NCBI GenBank assembly: GCA_023412455.1
Contig: JAEYNQ010000077.1
Span: 1-26,354 of the forward strand
From: Bacillota bacterium
Lineage (GTDB): Bacteria; Bacillota; Clostridia; Lachnospirales; Cellulosilyticaceae
DNA length: 26,354 nucleotides
Direction: 5' to 3'
Shown: in pieces, positions 7,360 through 14,689 of the stretch
Layout: each line of letters opens with the position of its first letter
Position numbering within the stretch: position 1 is the stretch's first letter
Notes under the pieces: generated by a model
What the model saw: the letters and a program-made list of their open reading frames with translations, nothing else
The model's database searches: none
What the model was told of the DNA's origin: nothing
Program-made: the position numbers and the translations under genes

Positions 7360-9723
7360 ATGAAGTTCACAATTGCTACTGGAAATAGTAGAAAAGATAA
7401 AGTATGGAAGCACCAGGAGTTCACTTGGGAAGCTTTTACTGAGCGTGTGAGTCAAACGTATCGTACCAGTGAGTCAGTAGCTGAATATAGGCTGCTTTCC
7501 AAGGTGAAGCAGGATGCTATAAAAGATATTGGTGGCTTTGTAGGAGGTAGGTTAAAAGAAGGCAAGCGAAAAAATGGTTATGTAGAATATCGGTCTATGC
7601 TGACGCTAGACATGGATGATGCACTAAGGGATATATGGGAACAAATGGAGTTGTTCTATGATTTTACTTGCTGCATTTATTCTACTCATAAACACACACC
7701 AGAGCATCCAAGGTTAAGACTAGTCATCCCTCTTGCAAGAATAGTTACAGCTGATGAATATTCAGCTATAGGCAGAATGGTGGCTAAAGATATTGGTATT
7801 GATCAATTTGATGATACCACCTATGAGCCGGTTAGGCTGATGTATTGGCCTAGTACCTCTTGTGATGGAGAATTTCTCTTTAAAGAGCAGAAGGGTGTAT
7901 GGCTAGATCCAGATAAGGTATTAGCACGTTATGAAAATTGGAGAGATAGCTCAACTTGGCCTGTTTCTTCAAGACAAACCATAGTTGTTAAGAAGCATAT
8001 TTCTAAGCAATCAGATCCTTTAGAGAAAGAAGGGATCATCGGTACCTTTTGCAGAACTTATTCTATTCAAGATGCTATCGAAAAGTTCTTAGGTGATGTC
8101 TACAAGCCAAGTGCAGTACCTGATAGATACGATTACCTGGCAGGTGAAAGTACAGCAGGTGTGGTGATATATGATGATAAGTTCGCGTACTCACATCATG
8201 CAACAGATCCAGCTAGTGGTAAACTTTGCAATGCCTTTGACTTAGTTAGGATTCATCACTTTAGAGAATTAGATATGGAGGTACCAGAAGGTACAGTGCC
8301 TTCCAAGTTACCCTCCTATAAGGCTATGGTGGAGTTTTGCACTAAGGATGATGTGGTTAAAGGTCAAGTAGTCCGAGAACGCATCGGACAGGTACAAGCA
8401 GAGTTTGATGTAGTAGATGATAAGTGGCAAGAGAAACTAACGGTGAGTAAAAGTGGTCAAGTGGTTAATAACCTTAAGAATCTTATACTGATTTTACAGC
8501 ATGATGATCATTTAAAGCACATCGTTTTTAATCAGTTCAGTGACGGTATGGAGATTATAGGTGAGGTACCGTGGAAGCATCCCAGTAACTTTTGGAGAGA
8601 TGCAGATGATGCACAGCTTATGAGTTATGTTGATTTGCACTATGGTACCTTTAGCAAACAAAATTATTTGACAGCAGTAACAAAGGTAGCCGATGATCGT
8701 TCTTATCATCCTATTAGACGGTATCTGCAGAGTTTGCCAGAGTGGGATGGCATAGACCGCATTGAAACCTTACTGGTTGATTATTTAGGAGCAGAGGATA
8801 GTCAGTATGTTCGTGCAGTAACTAGAAAGGTGCTTTGTGCAGCAGTAGCTAGAGTATTCAATCCAGGTTGTAAGTATGATACCATCCTCGTTTTAAATGG
8901 TCCTCAAGGAATAGGTAAAAGTACCCTTATTGCTAATCTAGGTGGTGAGTGGTTCTCTGATAGTTTACAGCTTGCAGATACTCATGATAAGACAGCAGCT
9001 GAGAAGCTTCAAGGCTATTGGATTCTAGAAATAGGAGAACTAGCTGGACTTAGAAAAGCTGATGTTGAAACTTTAAGAAGTTTCTTATCTAGACAGAATG
9101 ATATTTATAGAGCTAGCTTTGGAAGGCGTCCTGCTCCTCATCCGCGTCAATGTGTATTCATTGGAACTACAAATGCTGAAAATGGCTATTTAAGAGATAC
9201 AACAGGAAATAGAAGATTTTGGCCTGTTAGGGTAAAGGGACAAAGTTCTAAAAAACCTTGGGAGATTTCAACTTATGAAATTAAACAACTATGGGCTGAA
9301 ACGCTTAAACTATATAAGGATGGTGAACAACTCCATTTGGAAGATGGTGTATCAGAGGCAGCTATAGAAGAACAAGCTGAAGCTATGGAAGCTGATGAAA
9401 GAGAAGCGTTAGTAAGGGAATATCTGAATAAGCTCTTACCGGAGAACTGGCCTAATATGGACCTCTATGAACGTAGAAGTTTTCTAACTGGTGGCGAATT
9501 TGGTAGTAAGGAAGTTGGAACAGTTAAACGAACCAGAGTTTGTGTGATGGAAATCTGGTGTGAATGCTTTGGCAAAGAACAAGCCAATCTTAAACGTACT
9601 GATGGCAATGAAATAAGAGCCATTATGGCTCGCATGAAAAATTGGGAAAAGCATGAGAGCAAAATACGTTTTCCTATTTACGGAATTGTTAATGGCTATG
9701 TAACTGAAGATATGTTGCAATAG
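7360..9723 (+). CDS. VapE-type primase-helicase
   Basis: A 787-residue two-part replication protein. The N-terminal region (about 60-190) has a primase-polymerase look: MLTLDMDDA supplies acidic residues, followed by YSTHKHTPEHPRLRLVIPL and YEPVRLMYWPS. The C-terminal part is a virulence-associated E-type superfamily III helicase with Walker A GPQGIGKS (514-521), Walker B-like YWILEIGEL, an arginine-rich segment ending RCVFIGTTN-like (QCVFIGTTN), and GNRRFWPV. Such proteins start replication and unwind the origin. In phage satellites of the SaPI type, the origin recognised by the related Rep protein lies just downstream of the gene, and a matching repeat cluster is found here at 9714-9963. 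An AAAGGAGA site precedes the ATG. Confidence 0.9.
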   Translation: MKFTIATGNSRKDKVWKHQEFTWEAFTERVSQTYRTSESVAEYRLLSKVKQDAIKDIGGFVGGRLKEGKRKNGYVEYRSMLTLDMDDALRDIWEQMELFYDFTCCIYSTHKHTPEHPRLRLVIPLARIVTADEYSAIGRMVAKDIGIDQFDDTTYEPVRLMYWPSTSCDGEFLFKEQKGVWLDPDKVLARYENWRDSSTWPVSSRQTIVVKKHISKQSDPLEKEGIIGTFCRTYSIQDAIEKFLGDVYKPSAVPDRYDYLAGESTAGVVIYDDKFAYSHHATDPASGKLCNAFDLVRIHHFRELDMEVPEGTVPSKLPSYKAMVEFCTKDDVVKGQVVRERIGQVQAEFDVVDDKWQEKLTVSKSGQVVNNLKNLILILQHDDHLKHIVFNQFSDGMEIIGEVPWKHPSNFWRDADDAQLMSYVDLHYGTFSKQNYLTAVTKVADDRSYHPIRRYLQSLPEWDGIDRIETLLVDYLGAEDSQYVRAVTRKVLCAAVARVFNPGCKYDTILVLNGPQGIGKSTLIANLGGEWFSDSLQLADTHDKTAAEKLQGYWILEIGELAGLRKADVETLRSFLSRQNDIYRASFGRRPAPHPRQCVFIGTTNAENGYLRDTTGNRRFWPVRVKGQSSKKPWEISTYEIKQLWAETLKLYKDGEQLHLEDGVSEAAIEEQAEAMEADEREALVREYLNKLLPENWPNMDLYERRSFLTGGEFGSKEVGTVKRTRVCVMEIWCECFGKEQANLKRTDGNEIRAIMARMKNWEKHESKIRFPIYGIVNGYVTEDMLQ

Positions 9724-9963
9724 AAGTTGCTATGTTGCTATTAAAATAAACTAAAAAAGTTGCTGTGTTGCTCAAAAGTGTTGCTAAGTTATTTATTGTG
9801 GCAACCATTCAAATTAGCTCCTATCAATTCCTAGCAGGTGTCTGTAGCTTAGTTGCTCAAAAATTACTATTAATAATAATATATATATAATAAAGAAAGA
9901 GCGCACGCAACACGTATATACACGCGTATAGGGATTTAATGACTAAATGGCAACTTTGGCAAC
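9714..9963. other. Candidate replication origin: GTTGC repeats around an AT-only core
   Basis: GTTGC occurs on the + strand at 9714, 9726, 9734, 9759, 9767, 9780 and 9852, and as GCAAC at 9801, 9907, 9950 and 9959, eleven copies in 250 bases. Pairs at 9726/9734 and 9759/9767 have the same 8-base step. Forward copies dominate on the left and reverse copies on the right of an almost pure A/T stretch (about 9861-9896) suited to strand opening. The region has no gene and directly follows the primase-helicase gene, as in satellite-phage origins. Confidence 0.6.
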
Positions 9964-9993
9964 AAATGATAAAAATCAAAGGAGAAATGAAAC

Positions 9994-10110
9994 ATGAAAA
10001 GAATTTATAGATGGTGTGAAAACAAATTAAGAGTGATTGGTAAACTAGTTATTCGTATCAAAAAAGCTATTAAGAAACTTTGGAGAAAGCTTAATGGCAG
10101 AAGAAAGTAG
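9994..10110 (+). CDS. Tiny cationic peptide (38 aa), unknown function
   Basis: The ATG at 9994 follows an AAAGGAG site and encodes 38 residues (MKRIYRWCEN... ending LNGRRK), 16 of which are Lys or Arg. Hydrophobic residues recur with helical spacing (VIGKLVIRIKKAIKKLW), so an amphipathic cationic helix is likely. The frame overlaps the first 17 bases of the VRR-NUC gene, whose own ribosome binding site lies inside it, which suggests coupling. It could be a leader for coupled translation, a nucleic-acid-binding peptide or a membrane-active peptide. No family is recognised. Confidence 0.5.
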   Translation: MKRIYRWCENKLRVIGKLVIRIKKAIKKLWRKLNGRRK

Positions 10111-10378
10111 AACAGAACAAGCTTTTGTTAGAACTGTTAAGGCAAGAGGTGGCATAGCTTATAAGTTTGTATCCCCAGGAGTTAATGGAGTACCAGATCG
10201 TTTGGTGCTCCTCCCTCATGGGAAGATAGCATTTGTTGAACTGAAAGCTAAAGGTAAGAAGATGAGGCCACTTCAGCTCAAACGAAAACAGCAGTTAGAA
10301 GCATTAGGTTTTCAGGTCTATTGCATTGACCGAAAAGAACAGATAGGAGAACTACTAGATGAAATATGTACCACATGA
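10094..10378 (+). CDS. VRR-NUC domain nuclease
   Basis: A 94-residue stand-alone VRR-NUC protein of the PD-(D/E)XK fold. Motif residues are E8, the GVNGVPDR turn with D35, VELKAKG with E49 and K51, and RPLQLKRKQQ with Q61. Small phage VRR-NUC enzymes are thought to resolve or trim branched replication intermediates. It overlaps the next gene, an SNF2 helicase, by 20 bases, a pairing repeated in many clostridial prophages. GGAG (10082-10085) is its ribosome binding site. Confidence 0.88.
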   Translation: MAEESRTEQAFVRTVKARGGIAYKFVSPGVNGVPDRLVLLPHGKIAFVELKAKGKKMRPLQLKRKQQLEALGFQVYCIDRKEQIGELLDEICTT

Positions 10379-11708
10379 CTATCAGAGCTATGCAACGAGT
10401 AGGATCATCAAGGATAAGATTTGTGGAATGTTTTTAGACTGTGGACTCGGTAAGACCATTATTACATTAACAGCCTTAGATGAACTAATGTATGACTATT
10501 TTAAAGTATACAAGGTTTTAGTGATTGCTCCATTGAGAGTAGCACAAGATACTTGGAGTAAGGAATGTGAGAAATGGGAACATCTTAAGCTTTTGACTAT
10601 TTCTAAAATTTTAGGATCGGAGAAGGAAAGACTTAAAGCCTTAGAAAAAAAGACAGCACTTTATGTGATTAACCGAGAAAATGTAGAGTGGCTAGTTAAG
10701 ACTCATAAGTGGGATTTTGATATGGTGGTGATTGATGAGCTTTCAAGTTTTAAGTCATATAGTTCTAAAAGGTTCAAGGCCTTACGTAAAGTCAGACCTT
10801 TAGTTAAACGAATCGTAGGATTAACAGGTACTCCTGCTCCTAATGGTTTAATGGATTTATGGGCCCAAATCTATTTGCTAGATATGGGAGAAAGGTTGGG
10901 TAAGTTCATTGGACAATACCGAAATACCTATTTTGAACCTGACAAGCGAAGTCGAGAAGTCATTTTTAGTTATAAGCCAAGACTAGGAGCGGAAGATCAG
11001 ATTTACGAAAAGCTCTCTGATATCTGCATAAGCATGAAAGCCTGTGATTATTTGAAAATGCCAGACCGAATTGATAATAGAGTTGAAGTAAGTTTGTCAG
11101 AGGCTGAGATAAAGCTTTATCAAACCTTAGAGAAAGATATGCTATTGCCTTTTGCTGAAGGAGATATTGATGCAGTGAATGCAGCAGCTTTAAGTAATAA
11201 ACTCTTACAGATAGCCAATGGAGCTGTTTATGATGAGAACCACAAGGTAAAACGGATTCATAATCGAAAGCTAGGGGCCCTGGAGGATTTGATTGAAGCT
11301 GCTAATGGAAAGCCAGTTTTAATCTTTTATGGGTATCAACATGATAAAGAGCGAATTTCAAAACAGTTTAAAGTGCAAGAGATTAATTCCTCTGAGGATA
11401 TTACCAAGTGGAATGAAGGAGATATACCAATAGCTATTGCACACCCTGCTGCTACTGGTCATGGCCTCAATCTTCAAAGTGGAGGTAGCACTATTGTCTG
11501 GTTTAGCTTACCTTGGAGTTTAGAATTATACCAACAGGCTAATGCCAGACTATGGAGACAAGGACAAAAAGAGACTGTAGTGATTCATCACATTATAACT
11601 AAAGGAACCATTGATGAGGATGTTATAAAAGCTTTAGGAACAAAAGATAAAAGTCAAAATGCTTTATTGGAAGCAGTGAAAGCTAGAATTAATCAGACTA
11701 ACTTTTGA
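10359..11708 (+). CDS. SNF2-family DEAD-like helicase
   Basis: A 449-residue superfamily II ATPase. CGMFLDCGLGKTIITLTAL (22-40) is the Walker A motif, VVIDELSSF the DEAH-like motif II, GLTGTPAPNGLMDLW motif III, and ANARLWRQGQKETVVIHH motif VI with its arginine finger, followed by IDEDVIKAL. The short, two-lobed form without large insertions is typical of phage SNF2 proteins. It probably remodels or translocates on DNA during replication together with the overlapping VRR-NUC nuclease. It is the last gene of the replication block before the late regulator. Confidence 0.9.
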   Translation: MKYVPHDYQSYATSRIIKDKICGMFLDCGLGKTIITLTALDELMYDYFKVYKVLVIAPLRVAQDTWSKECEKWEHLKLLTISKILGSEKERLKALEKKTALYVINRENVEWLVKTHKWDFDMVVIDELSSFKSYSSKRFKALRKVRPLVKRIVGLTGTPAPNGLMDLWAQIYLLDMGERLGKFIGQYRNTYFEPDKRSREVIFSYKPRLGAEDQIYEKLSDICISMKACDYLKMPDRIDNRVEVSLSEAEIKLYQTLEKDMLLPFAEGDIDAVNAAALSNKLLQIANGAVYDENHKVKRIHNRKLGALEDLIEAANGKPVLIFYGYQHDKERISKQFKVQEINSSEDITKWNEGDIPIAIAHPAATGHGLNLQSGGSTIVWFSLPWSLELYQQANARLWRQGQKETVVIHHIITKGTIDEDVIKALGTKDKSQNALLEAVKARINQTNF

Positions 11709-11721
11709 AAGAAGGGGACAT

Positions 11722-12165
11722 ATGGATTATATACAAGAAGCAGAAAATGTACTAAATTCCTATCAAGACCTAGTTCACTCACTTGATTCACTTAAGGATG
11801 AAATTAGAACAATAGAATATGAGCTCCAGTCAATTAAAAGTATTGATTATGAAAGTGTTAGCGGTGGCTCTATGAATAGTGATGATAGGATAACGAATCT
11901 AATCTTTAAAAAGCAAGTAAAGATTTCGGCATATCAACTAACAAAGGCAAAGATAAACAATATAGATAGTGCTTTAGAGCATCTAAAAAATAATGGAGAA
12001 ATGGATTCGCTAGACAAAGATATTTTAAAGTTACTATTTATTGATAAGTTTAGGCTGGAAGATATTTGCTACAAACTTAACTTAAGCGAAAGTACCTTAA
12101 GAAGAAAAAGGCATTATGCATTAAAGCGTTTCTCTATTCAATTATTTGGAATCAAAGCTTTATAA
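11722..12165 (+). CDS. Sigma-like late transcription regulator (RinA/ArpU/DUF1492 type)
   Basis: A 147-residue protein with a coiled-coil N-terminal half (about 5-95) and a C-terminal sigma region 4-like helix-turn-helix: LDKDILKLLFIDKFRLEDICYKL and then LSESTLRRKRHYALKRF. Proteins with this layout between the replication block and the packaging genes act as late-gene activators in Bacillota phages (RinA and ArpU families). The family link is by layout and motif only. AAGGGG precedes the ATG. It ends just before a strong hairpin at 12171. Confidence 0.68.
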   Translation: MDYIQEAENVLNSYQDLVHSLDSLKDEIRTIEYELQSIKSIDYESVSGGSMNSDDRITNLIFKKQVKISAYQLTKAKINNIDSALEHLKNNGEMDSLDKDILKLLFIDKFRLEDICYKLNLSESTLRRKRHYALKRFSIQLFGIKAL

Positions 12166-12170
12166 AAAAA

Positions 12171-12216
12171 TTCATGGAAGGTATTAGGCACTACTGGTAC
12201 CTTCTATGAACTTTTA
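12171..12216 (+). terminator. Long-stem terminator after the late regulator
   Basis: TTCATGGAAGGTA (12171-12183) pairs with TACCTTCTATGAA (12198-12210) over 13 positions with one G-U pair, followed by CTTTTAGG. It separates the late regulator from the two-gene cassette. The T-run is short, so termination may be partial. Confidence 0.65.
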
Positions 12217-12282
12217 GGATTGCCAAATTCAATATTTAAAGTTACTATTGAGTTAATTATAATATACAAAAGGAGCAGAATT

Positions 12283-13029
12283 ATGAGTTGGCAAATTATA
12301 GTTCAAGACATACCTTTATTTGCTACTAATGTAACTGAAATACCTAATGACTTTAAGCCTAACACCCTTGGGTACAAGACTGATATTATAGAACTAACTA
12401 AGAGTAACTATTCTAATCTTAAAACTATAGATGTAAATACTTATGAAATGTTGTTTTCTGACTGTAGTGTATTAATCAGCTTTCCTGACACAGAAGAAAT
12501 TGATTACTTTACTTTGGATTTAAATGGGAATTGTAGTGACTCTATTGTATTTGTACATAATTTACTAAAAAAATTACTTCTTAGAGGATTTGATACAAAT
12601 ACTGGAGACATATTTAGCATAAATAATTATCTAGCAGGTTATGAGGAAGAGGTTAGCGAACTAGTTAGTCAAGATGAATATTACATTTTAGATGATGCTG
12701 CTGATATAGAACAGCCCTTTTACCAATTATTATATGACTTCAAATATATTTACACTCAAAAAAATTTGAGCGAACTGTTTCCATTAGTTATTAATCTCCT
12801 TAAGACCTTAATAACAGCAGGATATATAAAAATAGTTCACATAGAAGATAGAGCTGAGATAAGTACAGGAATAGACTTGTCTATAGAAAAAGCTGTTGAA
12901 CTTATTGAACAACCCAGCTTATGGGATAGTAAAATACAATCAATGCCAGAGTATTATGCATATTATACTTCTGCATTAGGAAAACGTATTTTAGATTACT
13001 GTGACTATGTTAGAGGAGATATAAATTAA
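12283..13029 (+). CDS. Unknown protein, first gene of an accessory pair
   Basis: A 248-residue acidic protein. I place the start at ATG 12283, after AAAAGGAGC, instead of a longer frame from 12220 that has no site. The first 110 residues look like a mixed alpha/beta unit (DYFTLDLNGN, FVHNLLKKLLLRGFDT). The second half looks helical, with LFPLVINLLKTLITAGYIKIV resembling a winged-helix or scaffold segment. No signal peptide, nuclease motif or family is recognised. It shares TAATG with the next gene and is bounded by terminators on both sides of the pair, the usual arrangement of cargo genes. A toxin/immunity pair or an anti-host or anti-phage function is possible but not shown. Confidence 0.6.
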   Translation: MSWQIIVQDIPLFATNVTEIPNDFKPNTLGYKTDIIELTKSNYSNLKTIDVNTYEMLFSDCSVLISFPDTEEIDYFTLDLNGNCSDSIVFVHNLLKKLLLRGFDTNTGDIFSINNYLAGYEEEVSELVSQDEYYILDDAADIEQPFYQLLYDFKYIYTQKNLSELFPLVINLLKTLITAGYIKIVHIEDRAEISTGIDLSIEKAVELIEQPSLWDSKIQSMPEYYAYYTSALGKRILDYCDYVRGDIN

Positions 13030-13382
13030 TGGGAGTTGAATATGAATTAATTAATATAACAAAAAAAGAAAAGATTACTTTTATGCATTTGCCATGTGGC
13101 AAAGAACGTGAAATCGTAGGAAATCCAGTATCTACTGCTATAACAAGTTGGTATCTACTTAAACATAGTGGTGATGAAATAGGTTTCATTCCGGATCAAG
13201 GAGATTTACCATTTAACACTATAAAGCTAGAAGATACTTATATGTACAAAGATGTAACTGAGGAAGTTATTAATGAGTTGATTGATAAACAGATTATAAA
13301 GGATTATGGTTTAAGATATATAGATGAAGATGAACCAGAAATTTATATTAGGGATTTACGAAATATATGGATGGAAGATTAA
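13029..13382 (+). CDS. Unknown protein, second gene of the accessory pair (immunity-like appearance)
   Basis: A 117-residue acidic soluble protein beginning MGVEYELINITKKEKITFMH, with a central GNPVSTAITSWYLLKHSGDEIGF segment (35-57 region) and a C-terminal IYIRDLRNIWMED. The small size, acidity and strand-rich start resemble immunity proteins of polymorphic toxins, but I cannot name a family. Its start overlaps the stop of the preceding gene (TAATG), so the two are translated together and may form a complex. A double-stem terminator follows 85 bases later. Confidence 0.6.
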   Translation: MGVEYELINITKKEKITFMHLPCGKEREIVGNPVSTAITSWYLLKHSGDEIGFIPDQGDLPFNTIKLEDTYMYKDVTEEVINELIDKQIIKDYGLRYIDEDEPEIYIRDLRNIWMED

Positions 13383-13466
13383 TTTATCCCAAATAAATGA
13401 CCGAAAGTTGAACGTGCATTTTACTAAAAAGAGTGATATTCTATAGTTAGTAAAAAAGTAAATAAG

Positions 13467-13519
13467 AAGCCTATTTAAGTCTTATTAAAGAAATACATCT
13501 TTAATAGGCTTTTTGTTTT
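13467..13519 (+). terminator. Composite terminator closing the two-gene cassette
   Basis: An outer stem AAGCCT (13467-13472) / AGGCTT (13506-13511) encloses an inner stem ATTAAAGA (13484-13491) / TCTTTAAT (13498-13505), followed by TTTGTTTTG. The alternative pairing AAGCCTATT / AATAGGCTT is also possible. Confidence 0.75.
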
Positions 13520-13541
13520 GGAGAAAATAGGAGTATCTATT

Positions 13542-13889
13542 ATGCCCCATAAGCCACTAAAATCCTGTAAGCACCTGGGTTGCCCTAAACTTACAGATAC
13601 AAATTATTGTGATGAACACAAAGCATTGCATGGAAGGGCTGCAGCTAATGACCGTGGCTATGATAGTAGATGGAGAAGTTCTAGAAAGAAGTTCTTACAA
13701 CAGCATCCCTTTTGCATTCGATGTCAGAAAGATAGTAAATTTACACCAGCTACTGTTGTAGACCATATCATTCCTCACCGAGGTGATCAGGTTTTGTTTT
13801 GGGATAAAAGTAACTGGCAGCCGTTGTGTAAGCAGTGCCATGATAAGAAAACAATGACAGAGGATAGGTATCAGTCCTACCAATATTAA
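13542..13889 (+). CDS. HNH endonuclease
   Basis: A 115-residue protein, with the start chosen at ATG 13542 after ATAGGAG rather than a TTG 24 bases upstream. C9, C14, C23 and H26 may form an N-terminal zinc site. The HNH core has the zinc pairs C58/C61 and C96/C99 around VVDHIIPHRG (H75), NWQPLC (N91) and H100. HNH proteins next to the cos site and terminase in phages such as HK97 nick DNA together with terminase during packaging. The position here, just before a cos-like region and upstream of the terminase genes, fits that role. Confidence 0.88.
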   Translation: MPHKPLKSCKHLGCPKLTDTNYCDEHKALHGRAAANDRGYDSRWRSSRKKFLQQHPFCIRCQKDSKFTPATVVDHIIPHRGDQVLFWDKSNWQPLCKQCHDKKTMTEDRYQSYQY

Positions 13890-13895
13890 ATAAAA

Positions 13896-14080
13896 CATGC
13901 CCCCTTCTCGTAGATGTATTTAAAACAAATAAATCGTTTGCCAGACATATGCTATCCCCCCTTTGGATTAAAAGTGTGATTAAATACAGAGGGAGGGGGC
14001 ATGAAATCTCTGTGGCTCAAGGCCTTGGAGACCGGTGTGCCCACACACGCAAATTTTCGCAATATAAAAAGGGAGGGCTA
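13896..14080. other. Probable cos/packaging recognition region
   Basis: This GC-rich patch in AT-rich DNA follows the HNH gene. CATGCCCCC (13896-13904) and GGGGGCATG (13995-14003) form a distant perfect inverted repeat; a C-run (around 13966) and a palindromic CCGGTGTG...CACAC segment (14030-14050) and TTTTCGCAATAT follow. Sequence of this flavour after HNH genes is common in cos-type prophages. The exact cleavage site cannot be read. A 76-codon open frame across it looks incidental. Confidence 0.5.
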
Positions 14081-14170
14081 ATAAAAAAGTCTCAGAATAG
14101 ACTGCTAGATATTGAAAATGCTAGATTGCCACTCTTTATGAATTATGCTAAATTGTTTAATAAAGTTTAT

Positions 14171-14211
14171 AAGCCATGAGCCTTTCATTTTTAAAAGGTT
14201 TGTGGCTTTTT
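14171..14211 (+). terminator. Strong terminator after the cos-like region
   Basis: AAGCCATGAGCCTTT (14171-14185) pairs with AAAGGTTTGTGGCTT (14194-14208) as a 15-bp stem including G-U pairs, followed by further T residues. Confidence 0.8.
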
Positions 14212-14251
14212 CTATGCACATAAAATCGCAAATAGAAAAGGTGATTTTCTT

Positions 14252-14689
14252 ATGATAAACGAGCAAAAAGAAGCCATCTATAAATTAAGACTAGAGGGAA
14301 TGGGTTATAAAAGTATCGCTAAACAATTAGACCTAAGCCGTGATTCAGTTAAGTCTTATTGTATTAGGCATCACTTAAATGGTCCCAGTCAGTTGGTGGA
14401 ACTTAATGCAGAAGTGATAAAAGAAAAACATGACCTTTGCCAGTACTGCAGTAATCCTATTCGCAAAAAAGGAAAGGGAAGAACCCGTAAATTTTGCTCA
14501 GAGGAATGCCGCAGAAAATGGTGGGTAGCACATCCTGAGGAAAGAATTCTTAAGGAAACTGCTACTTATCATTACATTTGCCCTAAGTGCAATAAGCCAT
14601 TTAGTGCTTATGGTAATCGCAAGAGAAAGTATTGTAGTCATCAATGTTACATCAAGGATAGATTTGGAGAAGAACAATATGGAATTTAA
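14252..14689 (+). CDS. Helix-turn-helix and double zinc-ribbon protein
   Basis: A 145-residue protein. Residues 8-40 form a helix-turn-helix of the resolvase/sigma type (GYKSIAKQLDLSRDSVKSY). Two zinc ribbons follow: C63, C66, C82, C86 and C110, C113, C128, C132. This architecture occurs in Clostridia phages and integrative elements, where it is often labelled sigma-like. A DNA-binding regulator is likely; the target is unknown. It overlaps the start of the following methyltransferase gene by 11 bases. The ATG has AAAGGTGA upstream. Confidence 0.75.
   Translation: MINEQKEAIYKLRLEGMGYKSIAKQLDLSRDSVKSYCIRHHLNGPSQLVELNAEVIKEKHDLCQYCSNPIRKKGKGRTRKFCSEECRRKWWVAHPEERILKETATYHYICPKCNKPFSAYGNRKRKYCSHQCYIKDRFGEEQYGI

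Noticed and set aside
9714..9963. CRISPR array
   Set aside because: The repeats are only five or six bases, irregularly spaced and in both orientations, unlike CRISPR repeats. No Cas genes are present; the Cas4-like DUF2800 protein is a phage replication nuclease.
12220..12282. Upstream extension of the first cassette gene
   Set aside because: The start at 12220 lacks a ribosome binding site, and the extra residues look like translated promoter-region DNA; ATG 12283 has AAAAGGAGC.
13949..14179. Open frame of 76 codons between the HNH gene and the zinc-ribbon gene
   Set aside because: It has no ribosome binding site and runs through the GC-rich cos-like region, and its end overlaps the terminator stem. 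Its product has no protein-like pattern that I recognise.
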